From positions 16,463,501 through 16,527,500 of the forward strand of contig CM043869.1 in assembly GCA_023846275.1 (NCBI GenBank): a stretch of DNA of 64,000 nt, read 5' to 3'. A model generated the notes under the pieces. That model was not told the origin of the DNA. It did no database searches and saw nothing but the letters and a program-made list of their open reading frames with translations. Numbering within the stretch: position 1 is the stretch's first letter; every line of letters starts with the position of its first letter. Shown one piece after another: positions 39,182-52,137 of this stretch. The DNA is from Vanilla planifolia (Eukaryota > Streptophyta > Magnoliopsida > Asparagales > Orchidaceae). The position numbers and the translations under genes were made by a program.

Positions 39182-42100
39182 GTGTCAGGAATGAGCAATC
39201 CTATCATACTCCATTTTTTGTTTTGCAACAATTTATTTACCTGGTTGCAACAGACCTATGCACCAGTTAATACATTCGACTAACCACCCTACACTCCTTG
39301 GGCTTGATAATCAAATTGGGAGTCACAATCAACCAATCTTATTATCAAGCTCATGAAGAGCTACCTAAAATGAAACATATCACTACTCCAACTAACTACT
39401 TAGCTAAGCTAAGAACTGTTTAATTCTAGTCTAGGTAACTAGCTAAGTACACCAGTGCATATATGGTACCAAAAGACCTGTAACCTCTAGATAATCACTT
39501 TCACATAAGTCATAACATGCATAAGTAACCTCAATATCTAAACCATGATTACCATATGAAGATCAATCTTAGAACCTATATCCAAATAAAATGTCTCATA
39601 TAATTCAAAATTTAATATAAAATATCTCAAATAATCTAATGTTGAACATAAAAATATCAATATTTAGAATAAATAATACTAAAACTAAGACATGATTAAA
39701 TGATTACTAAAGAATAATCTATTACAATACTAACTCTAATGCCCTTACTCTAATGTCATATTAGTCACTAACTTTATGCATTTGTAGATAATATAAGAGG
39801 GTAATGCAAGCTCAATAGAAAATTCTCAAATCTGAGTGATAAAAAGATACAAATAGTAGTATAATAGCAAAGTATAATAATTAATATATTGGAAGACTCA
39901 AATAAATGTCAAATCCTACCCATCAAAGAAAAAGCATAAAACTATAACCATTGATCCTACCATAAGTCAATCAAGGCATAGGAAGTCTTAACATAGTCAT
40001 AATTAATCTTATATGATGTATAATGACACAAATAATTTGGAAAACCATTTAAGCCAATAAGATACTCAGCATCAATTTAGCACTCATATCTCATCATATG
40101 ATCTAAAAGCGTATAACCTAGAATTTTTTAATCATAAGGACCACCTCGTAGACTTATATAAGTTCTTATCAATCATGCAACATTATAACATGTGCTCTAA
40201 TGCATCCACAATCTATTGTGATGTCTTGTAATGATATTCGACTAATCTGGAATCCTTCACTCATGATTTGGTAATCCCAACCTAAGCTCTATAAATCTAA
40301 TGGACCACCTCATATGGCTCTAGGACTTTTATTCCATAAGGTCCTCAACCACCATAAGCTTAGATACACCTATAGTCTCTTACAATATCCTAATAATAAG
40401 ACATGTAACTTTCATACTTGGTGGGAGTCCTACAATTTAATGTATCTAACCCACCTGCTCCGACTAAAGAGTCTAAGTAGATCCATTACATCCTAATTTA
40501 TTTCATTAATAAATAAACTTGGTTACTTAACATTAATATAGTTTTTCTTGCATTTATTTAGAGTTACCTAACTCTAATTTGTCATTTAAGATTTCTTTAA
40601 AATCTTAATCCATTAACCAAACATAGTCTTTTCAAAACCTTACTCTACTACTTAGGCTAACTTAGGGTTTCTATCAAACCTAATTTGTCTATCTAGAGTT
40701 TCTTCCCCTTCAATTTCTTATTATTTATGTTTAATCCTTGCCTTTTTATTAACTAAGAGTCTTACTAGGATCCTCTATCTTATTTAAGCTATTACTTGTG
40801 TACTTACTGAATTTATAATTTTATAGCTCAAATCCTTAAGTTAGTCTTTGATATTTAACTTAAGTTCACATGAGATTTATTAGTAACTCTCTCATGCCTC
40901 AAGCTAATTTGAGTCACTCTACCTTTCTCAAAGACTTCTCTTACACATACACTTTTTAGACTATCATCTAGGGTGTCAATCCATAACTTGTGAGTCTAAT
41001 TCAGGATTACTCATGAACTCACCCATCAATTAAACTAAATCAAGCTTTAACCATAATCTAAGTATTCATTTAGTCCCTTTGTTAAGCTTAACACCACTCT
41101 TAAGATTAAAATTAAGCTCATTTTTTTAATTAACCCTCATATAAGGTTTAACCAAGAGTATTATCATAATCTACCCTCGTCTTAAGAGTGTTTAAGGTCT
41201 CACCAAGTGCTTGATAGCCTTAATCCAACCTTATCAACCCATGGAGTTTACTTCATCTAACGTCATACTCCGTAAGAATAACACATACTTAATTCAAAAG
41301 CTATTTATTAACCTTATTCAAGATCCTTTTGAGTTTTAACTTACCTTCAACCTTAACTAGGCTCTTAACCTTAACCTTAGTTTAAATTTTAAACCCAAGG
41401 TATTTAAATTTTAAAGCCTAGATATTCAAAGTCTAAAGATAGAATATTCAAATTTCAAACTTAAGATTTTCAATTTCAAATTCTCAATATTTCAATTTTC
41501 AAATCTCTACTTCTCTCCATCAATCCTATAATTACATAAGTCTAACCTAAGCCAAAGCCTATTAGCTAGGTTAAGTTCTTTTCTAGTTTCCTACTATTAC
41601 TCAACCAAATGCAATCTTTTTTGTTGCACTTAACTAAGACATAAACTTCTCTTAGCCTTCTTTTAAGTCCAACTCAAGCCCTTTAAGGCTCTCCACAATA
41701 AAACCCCATAACTCACTTACCCTAGAAGTCATCCAAAGTCCTTTCCTAACTCACTCTTTGTATTACATGTGTATGGCTGAGCCTTACACTCAACCTCATC
41801 AACTAACTTGAGGCTTCCACCTTTTTGGAGCACAAATGTCAATTCAAGTGTTTTTTTCAAGTAGAAAGAATTCTACAAACCCTAGGCAATAATTAATACT
41901 AAAACATGAAGTATTTATTATAGGATTTTACATTAAAATCTTTTTCTAACCATACCTAATTGAGATAATTTGATGAACTTGGCCTTCTTTTAAGTCTCAA
42001 TCAGGACTCTTAAGTCATACTTACAAGAAACCTAAGAGGTCTCCCTCATCCTAAAGTTATCTAATGTTTCTTCTAAGGCCTCTTCATGCATCACAAGCCT

Positions 42101-43566
42101 ATAGGCAAGCCCATACATGTAACCTCAAAGCTTAACTCAAGGCAATCAACCCTTTGTTTGGAAAAATTCAATCCTATGTTTGGTTTTATTTGAAAGAAAT
42201 TTTGCTTGAGTCATAAAAAACTTATGATATAGTTAAAAAAGAACATTCTTAAGTTATCATTTCTAGATTTTTTAAATTCTTTTAGAATTATTCCTAGCTT
42301 AATTCTATACAACAATTTGTAATAACTTGAATTCTTACAAGCCATAACAATTGTATGTTCATAAAATTAATTACAAGAAATTATATCAACCATAAAAGCA
42401 TGATAGCATATTTTTCCTTTATTACACAAGCCATGGTTTTCTCAATTTGTAATTATGATAGCAATTTCAGCAAAATGACATCATGAGTATTCATGTTATC
42501 ATCAAATTAAGCAACCAATTTATGCAAAAAAAATAAGAATAATGTTCTAGCATGTGCCAAAAAGTCTTAATCATAATTTATGTTATTATTAATGATGCTC
42601 ATGATTCAATATTTTTTCCCTTAACAAACATTAAGAGATTGTCAACTTAAATCATAAATTAATTAAGGAATTCATCACAAAATAAAAAACATAACTTTTT
42701 CCTAACATGCTTTTAACATCATACATAAATCAAATTGATTATCAAATTGCATAAAAACAGTTCTAACATGTTAGTATCTCGTTGTCTTCAACATGACCAT
42801 TCAATTTAGCATGGAAAAACTCTATAAAATTTTACTAAAACAAATCCAGGGCTGCATACATATTAATTTTTTAACATTAACTGAGATCTATAACAAATAA
42901 ATGAATGCATGTACTTCACATTCTTCACAAATTCAAGAGTCATGACATGTAAAATTAGCAAGATATTGCACATTCTTCATGTTCTTATTCAATCCAAGAA
43001 AAAATACTTAATTTTTAATTTCTAACATATGTCTATAATTAAGTGTAAGGCATCAGGTTCCTACCTGTTAAATTAGGTAGAGGTCTACATCACTTTGGAG
43101 TCCTTTCTCTTCATGATTTTTTCTTGGAACTCTCCTTGTTTCTCTTCCTTGCTCTTCACTTTGGCTTCCTTAGTATTCATGGCTTGGATCTCCTTAGGTT
43201 AATCATGGCTAGGGCTCAAAAAATATCCAACCCTAGCACAACATGTTTTTTATATCTAACCAATCCATTCCATAAAACTAGCTAGGTCAATTAAGTTAGA
43301 ACTATCTTCTTCTCACCCTTTATTATGGTTCCTTATCCTGTTTTCTCTTATCTTCATTTTTCATATTCTAGCTAACCCTAAATAAAATCCATAATGGATC
43401 TCTTAGCATTTATTCCTCTAAGAATTTTCATAAGATATTCATATGGCAAATCTAATATTTTATTCAAAACTCAAACTTTACATGAATTCAAAATTTGAAT
43501 AATTAAATTTTAAATATTATAGGAGAAAAGGTGTTAAATTAAGAAAATCATACTTGGGGTGTAACT
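39182..43566 (-). repeat. G-poor, strand-asymmetric block, probably gypsy-LTR-like
   Basis: On the minus strand the right edge reads GTTACACCCCAAGTATGATT (from about 43565 downward), a start typical of plant gypsy LTRs. The plus strand is strikingly poor in G and rich in C, A and T over several kilobases, unlike the rest of the window. It contains repetitive wording such as CCTTAACTAGGCTCTTAACCTTAACC near 41360 and TTCAAATTTCAAACTTAAG-like words at 41400-41510. Near 43080-43200 the minus strand is purine-rich (GGAAGAGAAACAAGGAGAG). No coding domain was found. The left end, near TGTCAGGAATGAGCAATCC (39182), is a guess. Confidence 0.35.
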
Positions 43567-45010
43567 TATCCATAGTTGAGTTGTTTAATTATGTCATTCG
43601 TGCATGTACGATATTATTATTGTACAAGTACATTTCATGATTTTCTCGAGAGGCATATGTTGAGGTTTAAAAGTATATGTCATATTGTATGACATACCTA
43701 TCATACTTGCATGATATCTTTTGTTGTAGATTGGATAGGTACATAGATTAAGCAACTTATGTTTGGATAAGAGTTTGCAATATCATACAAGTATAATTTA
43801 TGCATCATATTAGTATGATAATTTTTTTAGAAAGGTGCAGTTCAGGATTTAAGCATTTTTTTAACCAATTTGCTTCATACAAATATCATTTCATGCTTGT
43901 AAAAACACAAAAGCTAAAAATTTGGATCTTCAAATGTTATATTATTCGTACATATACGATGTACACATCATATGAGAAAATCATTTTTGAGTTGCAAAAT
44001 GAACTATTTTTATTTATTTGATAGGTTAGACAATGTGTTTAGTGTTGCATCATACTTGCATTATCTTTTAGATTAGAAAATGCAATTTGTTCAATATTAT
44101 GTGTAACAACTAGTTTTTAGAAAAGATTTATTTATTCACTATGGGATCTTTAGACCAATTGGAGAGCATTGTAAGTCTTATACAAAGGGGTCCAAACTTT
44201 GGAGAAAAAGTTAATATTCACTTACAAATCGTTGTAAGTAGAAATACTTCAATATCATCATTTACTTAGTGAGGATTTAGAGAAAAGCACATGTTGATCT
44301 TCTTCCCCTACCATTTCTAGCCATTAATTCATTGGGCTAAGTTGCATGTTATTTTTTAGTTACTTTTATTGATCTATGTTTTATTATTTTAATCACATTT
44401 AGTGTGTCTCTTAAATTGATTTTGATTATAAGACCTTGTAATTGAGCATAGTTCTTGGTTCATTTATCTTATTGTTAGGATTTTGTTATTTAGTTTTTGT
44501 ATTAGTATTTTTGTTTGTTGAAATTTCATTTAGCCCCCCAATGATTTATAAGATCCTTTAGCCAGTGATTAGAGGTTTCTTTGGGTCAGTGTGTAAGGTT
44601 CTTTGTCCTAATATTGTAGGCTTTTTTTAGTCAATGTGTAACGACATTTGGCTTAATGATTGTGAGCTCATTTAGGCTATTGTTTAGAGCCTTTTTGCCT
44701 AATGCAAAGTTTTGTCCTACCTACTTCTCTAAAATGCATTTAGCATTTTTTCATATCCTTTTGGCTGAAGATGAATATAATCTATATTTTGATTGAGTCA
44801 CCTAAAAATACTTGTGTACCTTATTACTTTCTTTCCCACATAAGTTTTCAATACTAACAACATTGTTTGAACTTGTTTAATAAGCACTATTAAGAATATG
44901 AAAGACTTCTATTGTGATATTTAAATCATCTTAAGTTTATAATATACATAATACACCTCTCGTTTATGTGGATATCATGCTTCCACATTTTAACAAGAAT
45001 AAGAAAATTT
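43567..45010 (+). repeat. Plus-oriented LTR-like block D (palindromes plus minisatellite)
   Basis: Three parts in order: a palindrome cluster (43590-44065), a middle part matching block E (TTTTAGTGTGTCTTTCAATTG in E, TTTAGTGTGTCTCTTAAATTG here), and the 22-24-bp minisatellite (44525-44709). The same C-rich end as E follows (AATACACCTCTCG here, AATTCACCCTCTC in E), then GATATCATGCT/GATATAATGCT. D and E are clearly diverged copies of one family in the same orientation. No ends with target duplication were found. Confidence 0.6.
44525..44709 (+). repeat. Minisatellite, 20-24-bp unit, about 8 degenerate copies
   Basis: Units follow CTTTGGCCTAATATTGTAG with variation: CCTTTAGCCAGTGATTAGAG, CTTTGGGTCAGTGTGTAAG, CTTTGTCCTAATATTGTAG, CATTTGGCTTAATGATTGTG, CATTTAGGCTATTGTTTAG and TTTTTGCCTAATGCAAAG. 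The array in block E (58027-58213) has the same unit and is followed by the same sequence (CCTACCTACTT). Confidence 0.8.
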
Positions 45011-45227
45011 GGTAATCGTAAGAAATAATTCTTGTTCTATAAAGATTTTCAATTTTTTTGTTGCAAACTTAGGGAGCTCACTCAATATAGTGTTAATGTG
45101 CCCTTTAACTTGACTATTATGCATTTAACCTAATTTTGTGTTTGTTTTCCCTTCAACATTTTCCTATTTAAAAGCTTGTGTGATGACATTATTAGTGATA
45201 AAGATACACCACTCTTTAAATTATGTT

Positions 45228-47275
45228 TGAAGTGAAATATAGTGTGTGAAACTCACAAGAGGGGGGGGGGGGGGGTAAATTGTGAGTTTTAAAAGTAATT
45301 TTTATTATTTTTTATTTTAAAAATAACTTTATGTTTGTAAAAAATTTTGATTATATGTATATATTATCTTTAATATGATAAAAAATAAAGATAAAAATTG
45401 AAATAAGACACTAAAATTTTTAGGTAATTCAATTTAAATTAGAACCTACATCCACTTCAAACAAGGTCAGGAAAAGCACCACTAATAAAAGGTTATAACT
45501 TGAGATTTTTTCTTATGGTTCACCTCCAACCTATTAGTTTTTATGAGTTTAACTAAAATTTAGGCTTTTGTAAACTCAATGCCAACTCAATTTTTTTATG
45601 AGATCAAACTAAACTCAGGCTTTAGCAAATGCTGGGCTGCTCAACTAAGAGAAAAAGAAAAATAAAGCAAAATGAAAAAATTTCTATAAAGTTGTACAAC
45701 TTCTTATACTTGTTGGTTAACATAATAAGGCACAATAAGCTTCAATTCATGAAGAGAAATGAGAATTCAAAAAATTAGACGTGCAAGACTTTTTTAATGA
45801 TTTGAGAAGGAGAAGTCGTAGTTATTACTAGTAGAATATGAAATAGTACTTTGTTTAGATCTCAAAGATTGATTCATATTTATTAGATTTTTCATTTACA
45901 ATGGTTAGATATTTATAGAAAAACTTTTGATTATAGTCATTAGAATGTGTAAAAAGTTATTTAAAAAGCTATAACCAAAAAACTTAAAAAGTATGTTAAA
46001 ATAAGTTTTTAAAATATCTAATACAACTGTTAAGTAATTAACTATTAGGCATGATGAACCAGGGCCATTGGATCTAATCTGAGGTGATACCAACTATTAG
46101 ATCAAATACTGAATAAGTGGATGAGTTATGGATGGTCCAATCAAGACTGATTTGATCTTAGCCATGTGATCATGTCCAATGAGATCTAGATCATTTGATT
46201 TAATAATGATAAAATGAAGATTAGATATAGATTGTAGAATTCAAACAGAAGAGATCTGGACCATCAGACCAATGATAGATTATGTCAAACAACAGAAATA
46301 AAGATAGTCATTTGATAAAATCAGATGAGATCAAGACCATGGGATGGATCAATCAGTTATAATGGATGAAGCAGTAATCGTCCAATTGACTCATTAAATG
46401 CATGGTTGGATCTATTAAGATCATAGTTTAAAGGCGGAGGCGATCTCCACTGTGTGATGGCAAAAATGCATGACGGTGCTGAGTGTTGTCGATTTTGGAT
46501 GCAAACAGGAATAAGTTTTTAGCCCCACATTGTAGGAAAAGAGTATTTGGAATTTATAAGAATTCACATAGAGGTGTTAGAGTCAAAATGGGACTAGCTC
46601 ATCCTTTACGTGCTTGGAAATTCATCCCCTAGGTATACTCATAACATAAAGGTTTATAATACAGATAAACCCATATGTATAATTTCAAGTGCACCCAGCT
46701 CGATCAAATGCCTTACCTCAATCCAGTTCAGAATTCGTTGTCAGCCTGAATGAGCTTGACCCAATTTTCTTGACCCGAGACTTGTGAGTGCTCACCTAAT
46801 CAGGCTTGTTTGGCTTGCAAGAGTTTTGCAAGCTAGGATGTGGTAGAAACATTTTATTTTAATTATTAAAGATTCAATAGAATTAATTTTTTAATTTAAT
46901 AAAAGTTTCACAAATAAACTAACATAAAATTTTGATAAGATTGGAATTTAATAAGAAAATAATTGTATATTCAAAAATGAAATTCTATTTTTTTGCTAAA
47001 TCAAGAAGATGATTGAACATGATTTGAGATTGATATAAAATGAATATAATTTTAAAATCAACAAGTTAATATTCTAAAAAACTTATCAAAACTTGATGTA
47101 CATGTTTTCAATCTTTGAAACTTGTTGAACACTCCAATATGTTTTGAAGACCATTAATTTGTCATCTTTTAAGGTGCATGACTTGTTCATTAGAAACTAC
47201 ACCTGATTCATACTAAACAAGCTCATTAGAATAACATGCTAAACATTTAAAGCTTGACTCAAGGGTGACCTACTA
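45228..47275 (-). repeat. 3' LTR of the copia element
   Basis: 2048 bp, aligned along its length with 52159-54171. The outer end is TGAAGTGAAAT on the plus strand. The inner end has decayed from CA to TA (GACCTACTA, against GACCTAACA in the partner). A run of 15 G at 45261-45275 replaces five G in the partner. The 62-codon minus frame at 45905-46093 has no counterpart gene. Confidence 0.95.
45261..45275. repeat. (G)15 homopolymer
   Basis: Fifteen consecutive G; the other LTR has five (52192-52196). A likely slippage product, or a sequencing or assembly artefact. Confidence 0.95.
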
Positions 47276-47276
47276 A

Positions 47277-47289
47277 TTTCTCTTTTTTT
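47277..47289 (-). other. Polypurine tract of the copia element
   Basis: On the minus strand AAAAAAAGAGAAA lies immediately before the 3' LTR, preceded by GTCATCAT, the usual neighbourhood of plant copia polypurine tracts. It would prime plus-strand DNA synthesis. Confidence 0.85.
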
Positions 47290-47364
47290 ATGATGACAAG
47301 ACATAAATGTTTAGATAAAATATAACAAGTAAAAAATATTTAAGAAATAATAAAAAATGTTAAA

Positions 47365-47368
<4 letters not shown>

Positions 47369-47452
<84 letters not shown>
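47369..47452. repeat. (AT)42 microsatellite inside the copia element
   Basis: An uninterrupted AT repeat between the end of pol and the polypurine tract. It is not part of the element's usual structure and arose or expanded after insertion. Confidence 0.97.
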
Positions 47453-47457
<5 letters not shown>

Positions 47458-47872
47458 GCTCCCTCTTACTTCATGCTCTCTCTTATCATATGCTCCCCCT
47501 TACTTATCTAAACAATAACTATTCTCCTCCTTTAATACCATAAAAAAAGATGTATAATTAATATAATTTCTATTACACTTAATTATTGTCATATGATTTG
47601 AAATTGTTCAGTTGGAAGGGACTTAGTAAATATGTCAACCAATTCTTATTTGGTATGGACATATTCAAATTCTACTAAGCCTTTAGCTACTTGATTTCTA
47701 ATGAAATGATATCTTACATCAATGTGTTTTGTCCTAAAATGATGAGCTTGATTCTTTACTAAGCCCAAGGCACTTGTTTTATCAATTCAAATAGGAATAT
47801 GTAAGAGATCTAAACAATAACCATGAAATTGTTGTCTTAACCATAATACTTGGACAACACAACTTTCAACCG

Positions 47873-48106
47873 CTACATACTCGGTTTTGTGGTCGATAGG
47901 GCTATGAAATTTTGCTTATTGCTTGACCATAAAATTAGACAATTTCTTAAGAATTGACATGTACTGAATATACTTTTCTTATCTATCTTAAAACTTACGA
48001 AGTTTGAATCTGTGTAACTTATAAGATCACATGAAAGAATATTTTTAGGGTACCATAGACCTAAGTTTATTATACCTTTTAAATATTTAAAGATTGATTT
48101 AACCAC
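47873..48106 (-). pseudogene. copia RNase H fragment, 77-residue open piece
   Basis: Holds the N-terminal part of the RNase H domain with the YTDSNF motif (first catalytic Asp kept). It ends at the ALST motif, where a frameshift separates it from the following EYVAVESC segment carrying the next acidic residue. It removes RNA from RNA-DNA hybrids in living relatives. Confidence 0.85.
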
Positions 48107-48133
48107 TTTTAAATGACTTTTCTTAGGATTTGA

Positions 48134-48466
48134 TTAGAATCTTGCACATAAACATCTACTAAATAATATGCCTAGTCTTCTTACAGTGAGATATAGTAAT
48201 GATCCAATAAGACCTCTATAAAGTTTTTTATCAATTGGTTTCCTAATTTTATCTAAGTTTAAATAGATTGAATAATTCATTAGAATCTTTTTATGTTTCA
48301 TATTTTCATAACCAAATTTCTTGAATAATTCTTTTAAGTACATAGTTTGAGAAATAAAAATCTCATCTTTTAATTGCTTGATTTGTAATCTTAAGAAAAT
48401 GTTCAGCTCACCTAACATATTCATCTCAAACTCTCTTGTCATTAAGTCACTAAATTGTTTACACAT
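48134..48466 (-). pseudogene. copia reverse transcriptase C-terminal fragment, 110-residue open piece
   Basis: Follows the broken active-site box. It contains the FEMNMLGELNIFLRLQIKQ and ISQTMYLKELFKKFGYEN motifs typical of the thumb side of RVT_2, and ends in the RRLGILFSRCLCARF segment that precedes RNase H. Confidence 0.9.
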
Positions 48467-48492
48467 ATTTTCATTTGTGCTTCCAAAATTAT

Positions 48493-48504
48493 GTCATGAA
48501 TGTA
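48493..48504 (-). other. Mutated reverse-transcriptase active-site box
   Basis: The codons that encode YVDD in copia reverse transcriptases here read Tyr-Ile-His-Asp (plus-strand GTCATGAATGTA). The first catalytic Asp is lost, and a one-base deletion follows within the next four codons, just before GSTNE. Confidence 0.8.
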
Positions 48505-50198
48505 AACTTATGTAATCAATAAATGAACATTTAAATATTTTAAGAATAATGTAGTATCTACTTTTTCTTTTCTAAAACCACTTTCAACTAGATAAGTACT
48601 CAGTCTATGATACCATGCATAAAGAGATTGCTTAAGGCCATAAAGTTCCTTCTTAAGCTTATACACATAATCACCATGTGCATGGATCTCAAAATTAGGG
48701 GTTGTTCTACATACACATCTTCTTTTATTATTCTACTTAAAAATACATTTTTTACATCCATTTGAAATAATTTAAAATTTTTATTACAAGAATATGCTTA
48801 AAGAAGTCTAATGGTCTTTAATCTTATTACCAGTGTAAATGACTCCTCAAAATCTATACCTTCAACTTGACTATAACCCTTAGCAATAAGTCTAGGTATA
48901 TTTCTAATAATCGCTTCATTTTTATCTGTTTATTTTTGAATACCCATTTGATTCCAATTACTTGTTGATCACTCGGCCTAAAAACTAATTCTTATACTTC
49001 ATTTCTCTCAAATTGATCGAATTTTTTATTCATTTCTTGAATCCAATAGTCATCTTTGAGTACATCTTTTATAGATACTAGTTTTGTGAAAGATACAAAT
49101 GCATTATGATCAATTTCTTTCATAGAAGTTCTAGTCCTAATTCTTTGATTAACATCTCCTATTATTAATTCTTTTGGATGTAAATCTTGATATCTCTAAT
49201 CTTTAGGTAATTGATGACTAATCTCTTCTCTTTTTTTACTTTCAATTTTGTCTCCATTCTCTTTCAAATCTAAATTTTCTAAGGACTTTATCTTTTCATC
49301 TAAATTTTTATTGTTTATGCATTGAATAGACTCATCAAATATTACATATATTGATTCCTCTATCTTTTCAATATTCATGTTATAAACTCTATCTGCTTTC
49401 TTAAGAGAAGAGCATCATAAGAAAATTTCTACACTTGTTTTTTCATAAATTTTTTTTAAGTTGGCTCTTTCATTATTAAGAATGATACAATTACACTCAA
49501 AAACATGAAAATAGCTAACATTTGGTCTCTTATTTTTAAATAATTTATAAGAAGTTTTCATAAGTATTGGTCTTAAATTAATTTTATTTATTATATAACA
49601 AGTTGTATTAATTACCTCGACCCTAAAGTACTTTAGTAGATTGTATTCGGCCAACATTGTTCTACCTATCTCTACCAATGTTCATCAATGACTTAATTTA
49701 AGCATTACATTAATTATTTTATAATTGACTCATCAAACATAATATCTATGTTTTTATCTAATTAATAAAATTTTAAATTACCTTTTTTTATATAAATCTA
49801 AAAAAATCATGATCAATGTCAAATTTATATTAATTTTTAAAACGCAAATAAATTATCTCCAAATATGTAATGTTTATTATTTTTCTTTGTACAATTTTAC
49901 ATGTTTTTCTAAGTGAGAGATATAAATTGATTTCATATTTTTCATTCCTTGTAATAATCATATAGATATTTTTTCTTAAAATTTATTAATTTAAAATTAT
50001 TTTATCTTTTTTAATTTTCTAATCAAAGCTTATGATCACTTTATTCTTATGAAATTTACCTCTAGTAAATTTGGAAAAATCAATGTCAATAGCAAATCTT
50101 TGCTTTTTTAATCTTAAGATTTTTATGTACAAAATAAATTATCTTTAAAGATCCGCTAATGGTTAAGTAATTTTTAGGTTTAAAGGAAAATTTAACCA

Positions 50199-50213
50199 CC
50201 CCCCCTTTTTTTT
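50199..50213 (-). repeat. A8G7-like purine run inside pol
   Basis: On the minus strand eight A are followed by seven G, resembling a second polypurine tract between the pre-integrase and integrase segments. The homopolymers probably shifted the frame. Confidence 0.75.
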
Positions 50214-50939
50214 GCATGATTGATACATTTTCAATTAATCTTATTTGGCATTGGAGGACCTATAATTACATCTATCTTGCTTATTTTCTTTAAGATGGAG
50301 TAGCTAACATAACTTAGTCTTCTACACCATAAAGTGTTCTCACTTAATTCTATAACTTAGCATTTTAATTTGTTATCTTCTAATTAATCAAACTTAATCT
50401 TATAAATGTAAATGTCATTTTTTTAATTATTAACACTTTATTATATTTTAATATTTTGTAACATTGAGTATTAAAGCTAATAAAATATCCAAAATCACAT
50501 CAATGATAAATAAGTTCTAAATGATTCATATTGATCGACACTAATAATCTAGAATGATTTAATATTCTAACCTAATCTATATAAGCTTAAGATCACAAAC
50601 ATTTTGTAAATGAGCCACACAACAAGATTTCTCTCCATATATCTTAAAATATGGATACACACCAAGAAACTACCTAATCTTTAAATTTAGGAACCCAAAC
50701 CATCTTGGGTTTGCTAGTGGTAGGATGTGGAATTGTGATTTTGCAAAGAAATTTCTAAAATTGGTTCCCTTAGGAATCCACTCATATCTATTATGCTTTA
50801 AATTTATAGATTTTCTAATTTGGCAACCAAATGTAAGATGTGCAAATTTAGAATAATAGTTGCATACAATTTGAGATTTAACTTAACAATTAGATGTATG
50901 CAAAGAAGGAATATATGATGTATTGAACACATGGATATT

Positions 50940-51690
50940 TGAATTTTTCAATCATAATTATCACGCAAAAATACATTGTTTTTTGTCACATGATTGTAAA
51001 ATGAAACATGTTTAAGCACATGTGAATCATTCAAGTAAACATTACTCTTTTTCATATGATTGAATAAAGTAGCATATGAAGGTACATGTGAATGATTTAC
51101 AAGTAGAAACATTAGAAAATAAACTAGCATACTTCGATTTTAGATCATGCATTTCTTTTTCAAGTGAATCAAACTTTTTTAAGTTTTCTTTAAGCAAAAA
51201 ATTTTATTTTCTTAAATTATCATTCTCTAATTTTAAAACAACATTACATGTAATAAGCTTAGATAATTCATTTTCATATTCTATATTTGAAGCTTTCAAA
51301 CATTAAACTTTGGAAATATATGCATGACATTAATTAGTTGAGGAAATATTTTCTTCTTCAAGTGCATCACAATATTCATGCAATTCAACTATCCTAGAGT
51401 CATGTTTGGCACAAACTTTCTTTAAATCATCATACATGTTAATTAATTTTTTATGCTCAACAAATAATTTATTAAATGTATTTGATATTTCATCACAAGA
51501 TTCAAAAGTAGAATCATGACTAGAATTAGAAGTACTTGATGCAAGTTTACTTTCATGATGCATCTCTAAATTAAGTTTTTTCTTCTTCCACTTCTTCTTC
51601 TCTTCTTTCTTTTTATGATTCTTCTTCTTTTTATCATCACCATTATCTTAAGATTCATTATCACCATACAACCTATCTAATTCCTACATC
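50940..51690 (-). pseudogene. copia gag pseudogene
   Basis: Position and composition fit the C-terminal half of a plant copia gag. A basic Lys-rich stretch lies near 51580-51650. An acidic, Ser-rich coiled-coil-like open piece of 77 residues follows (51330-51563; DEISNTFNKLFVEHKKL, LEEENIS). Last is a His/Asn-rich open piece (50948-51130), where a CCHC zinc knuckle would be expected but no intact knuckle can be read. The N-terminal half (51.7-52.1 kb) is not recognisable. Confidence 0.65.
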
Positions 51691-52137
51691 ATTTCAAAAC
51701 ACGTTGTAGCCACACACACTTTCACACCAATTTTTCTAGACAATGCACAAAATAAATACTTCATTCTTTTAATATTTAATTGAATTAATATTCTTAATTT
51801 ATTCTTCTATTTTTAAGAAGTATAAAAAATTGAATGAAAAGATCCCATTAATTATCATCATTTTTTTAATAAAATTTTTAAAGAAAATGTTCCAAATAAA
51901 AAAATTTTCATCTTAAATAATGGAGGATGACAAGATGAAATTCCTTCACAAATATCAACTATGGGTGAAGTCATTTTAAAAAAAATAAGTAAATTAATAA
52001 ACACAATTAATTTGGTAAGTACCAAAATTGATAAAATAAAAATTAAGATTAATGTACAACAAAAATGGAAATTAAGAAAAATAAAACAAAATAATTAAAA
52101 TGCACATGACAGATCACTTATAACTCACTGTATATAA

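Larger units (their letters stand above)
47600..50760 (-). pseudogene. copia pol pseudogene (pre-integrase, integrase, RT, RNase H)
   Basis: Read from high to low coordinates. The gag-pol junction WVPKFKD lies near 50695. The GAG-pre-integrase domain is at about 50224-50350 (LWCRRLSYVSYSIL, where LWHRRLGH is usual). The integrase core appears as IDFSKFTRGKFHKNK near 50060, and its C-terminal side is an open piece of 87 residues (49415-49678; TACYIIN-type motif, FHVFECNC). A linker frame lies at 49196-49378. The RVT_2 reverse transcriptase runs about 48130-49080 ([37 protein letters not shown]). RNase H is at about 47600-48106 (IFKYLKGIINLGLWY, YTDSNF, KSIFSTCQFL; RTKHIDVRYHFIR and DIFTKSLP further on). 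Stops and frameshifts interrupt every domain. No catalytic product is possible. Confidence 0.9.

Noticed and set aside
51076..51306. 76-codon plus frame over the copia gag region
   Set aside because: Antisense shadow of the minus-strand gag remnant; Phe/Ser-rich as expected for a shadow of Lys/Glu-rich coding sequence.
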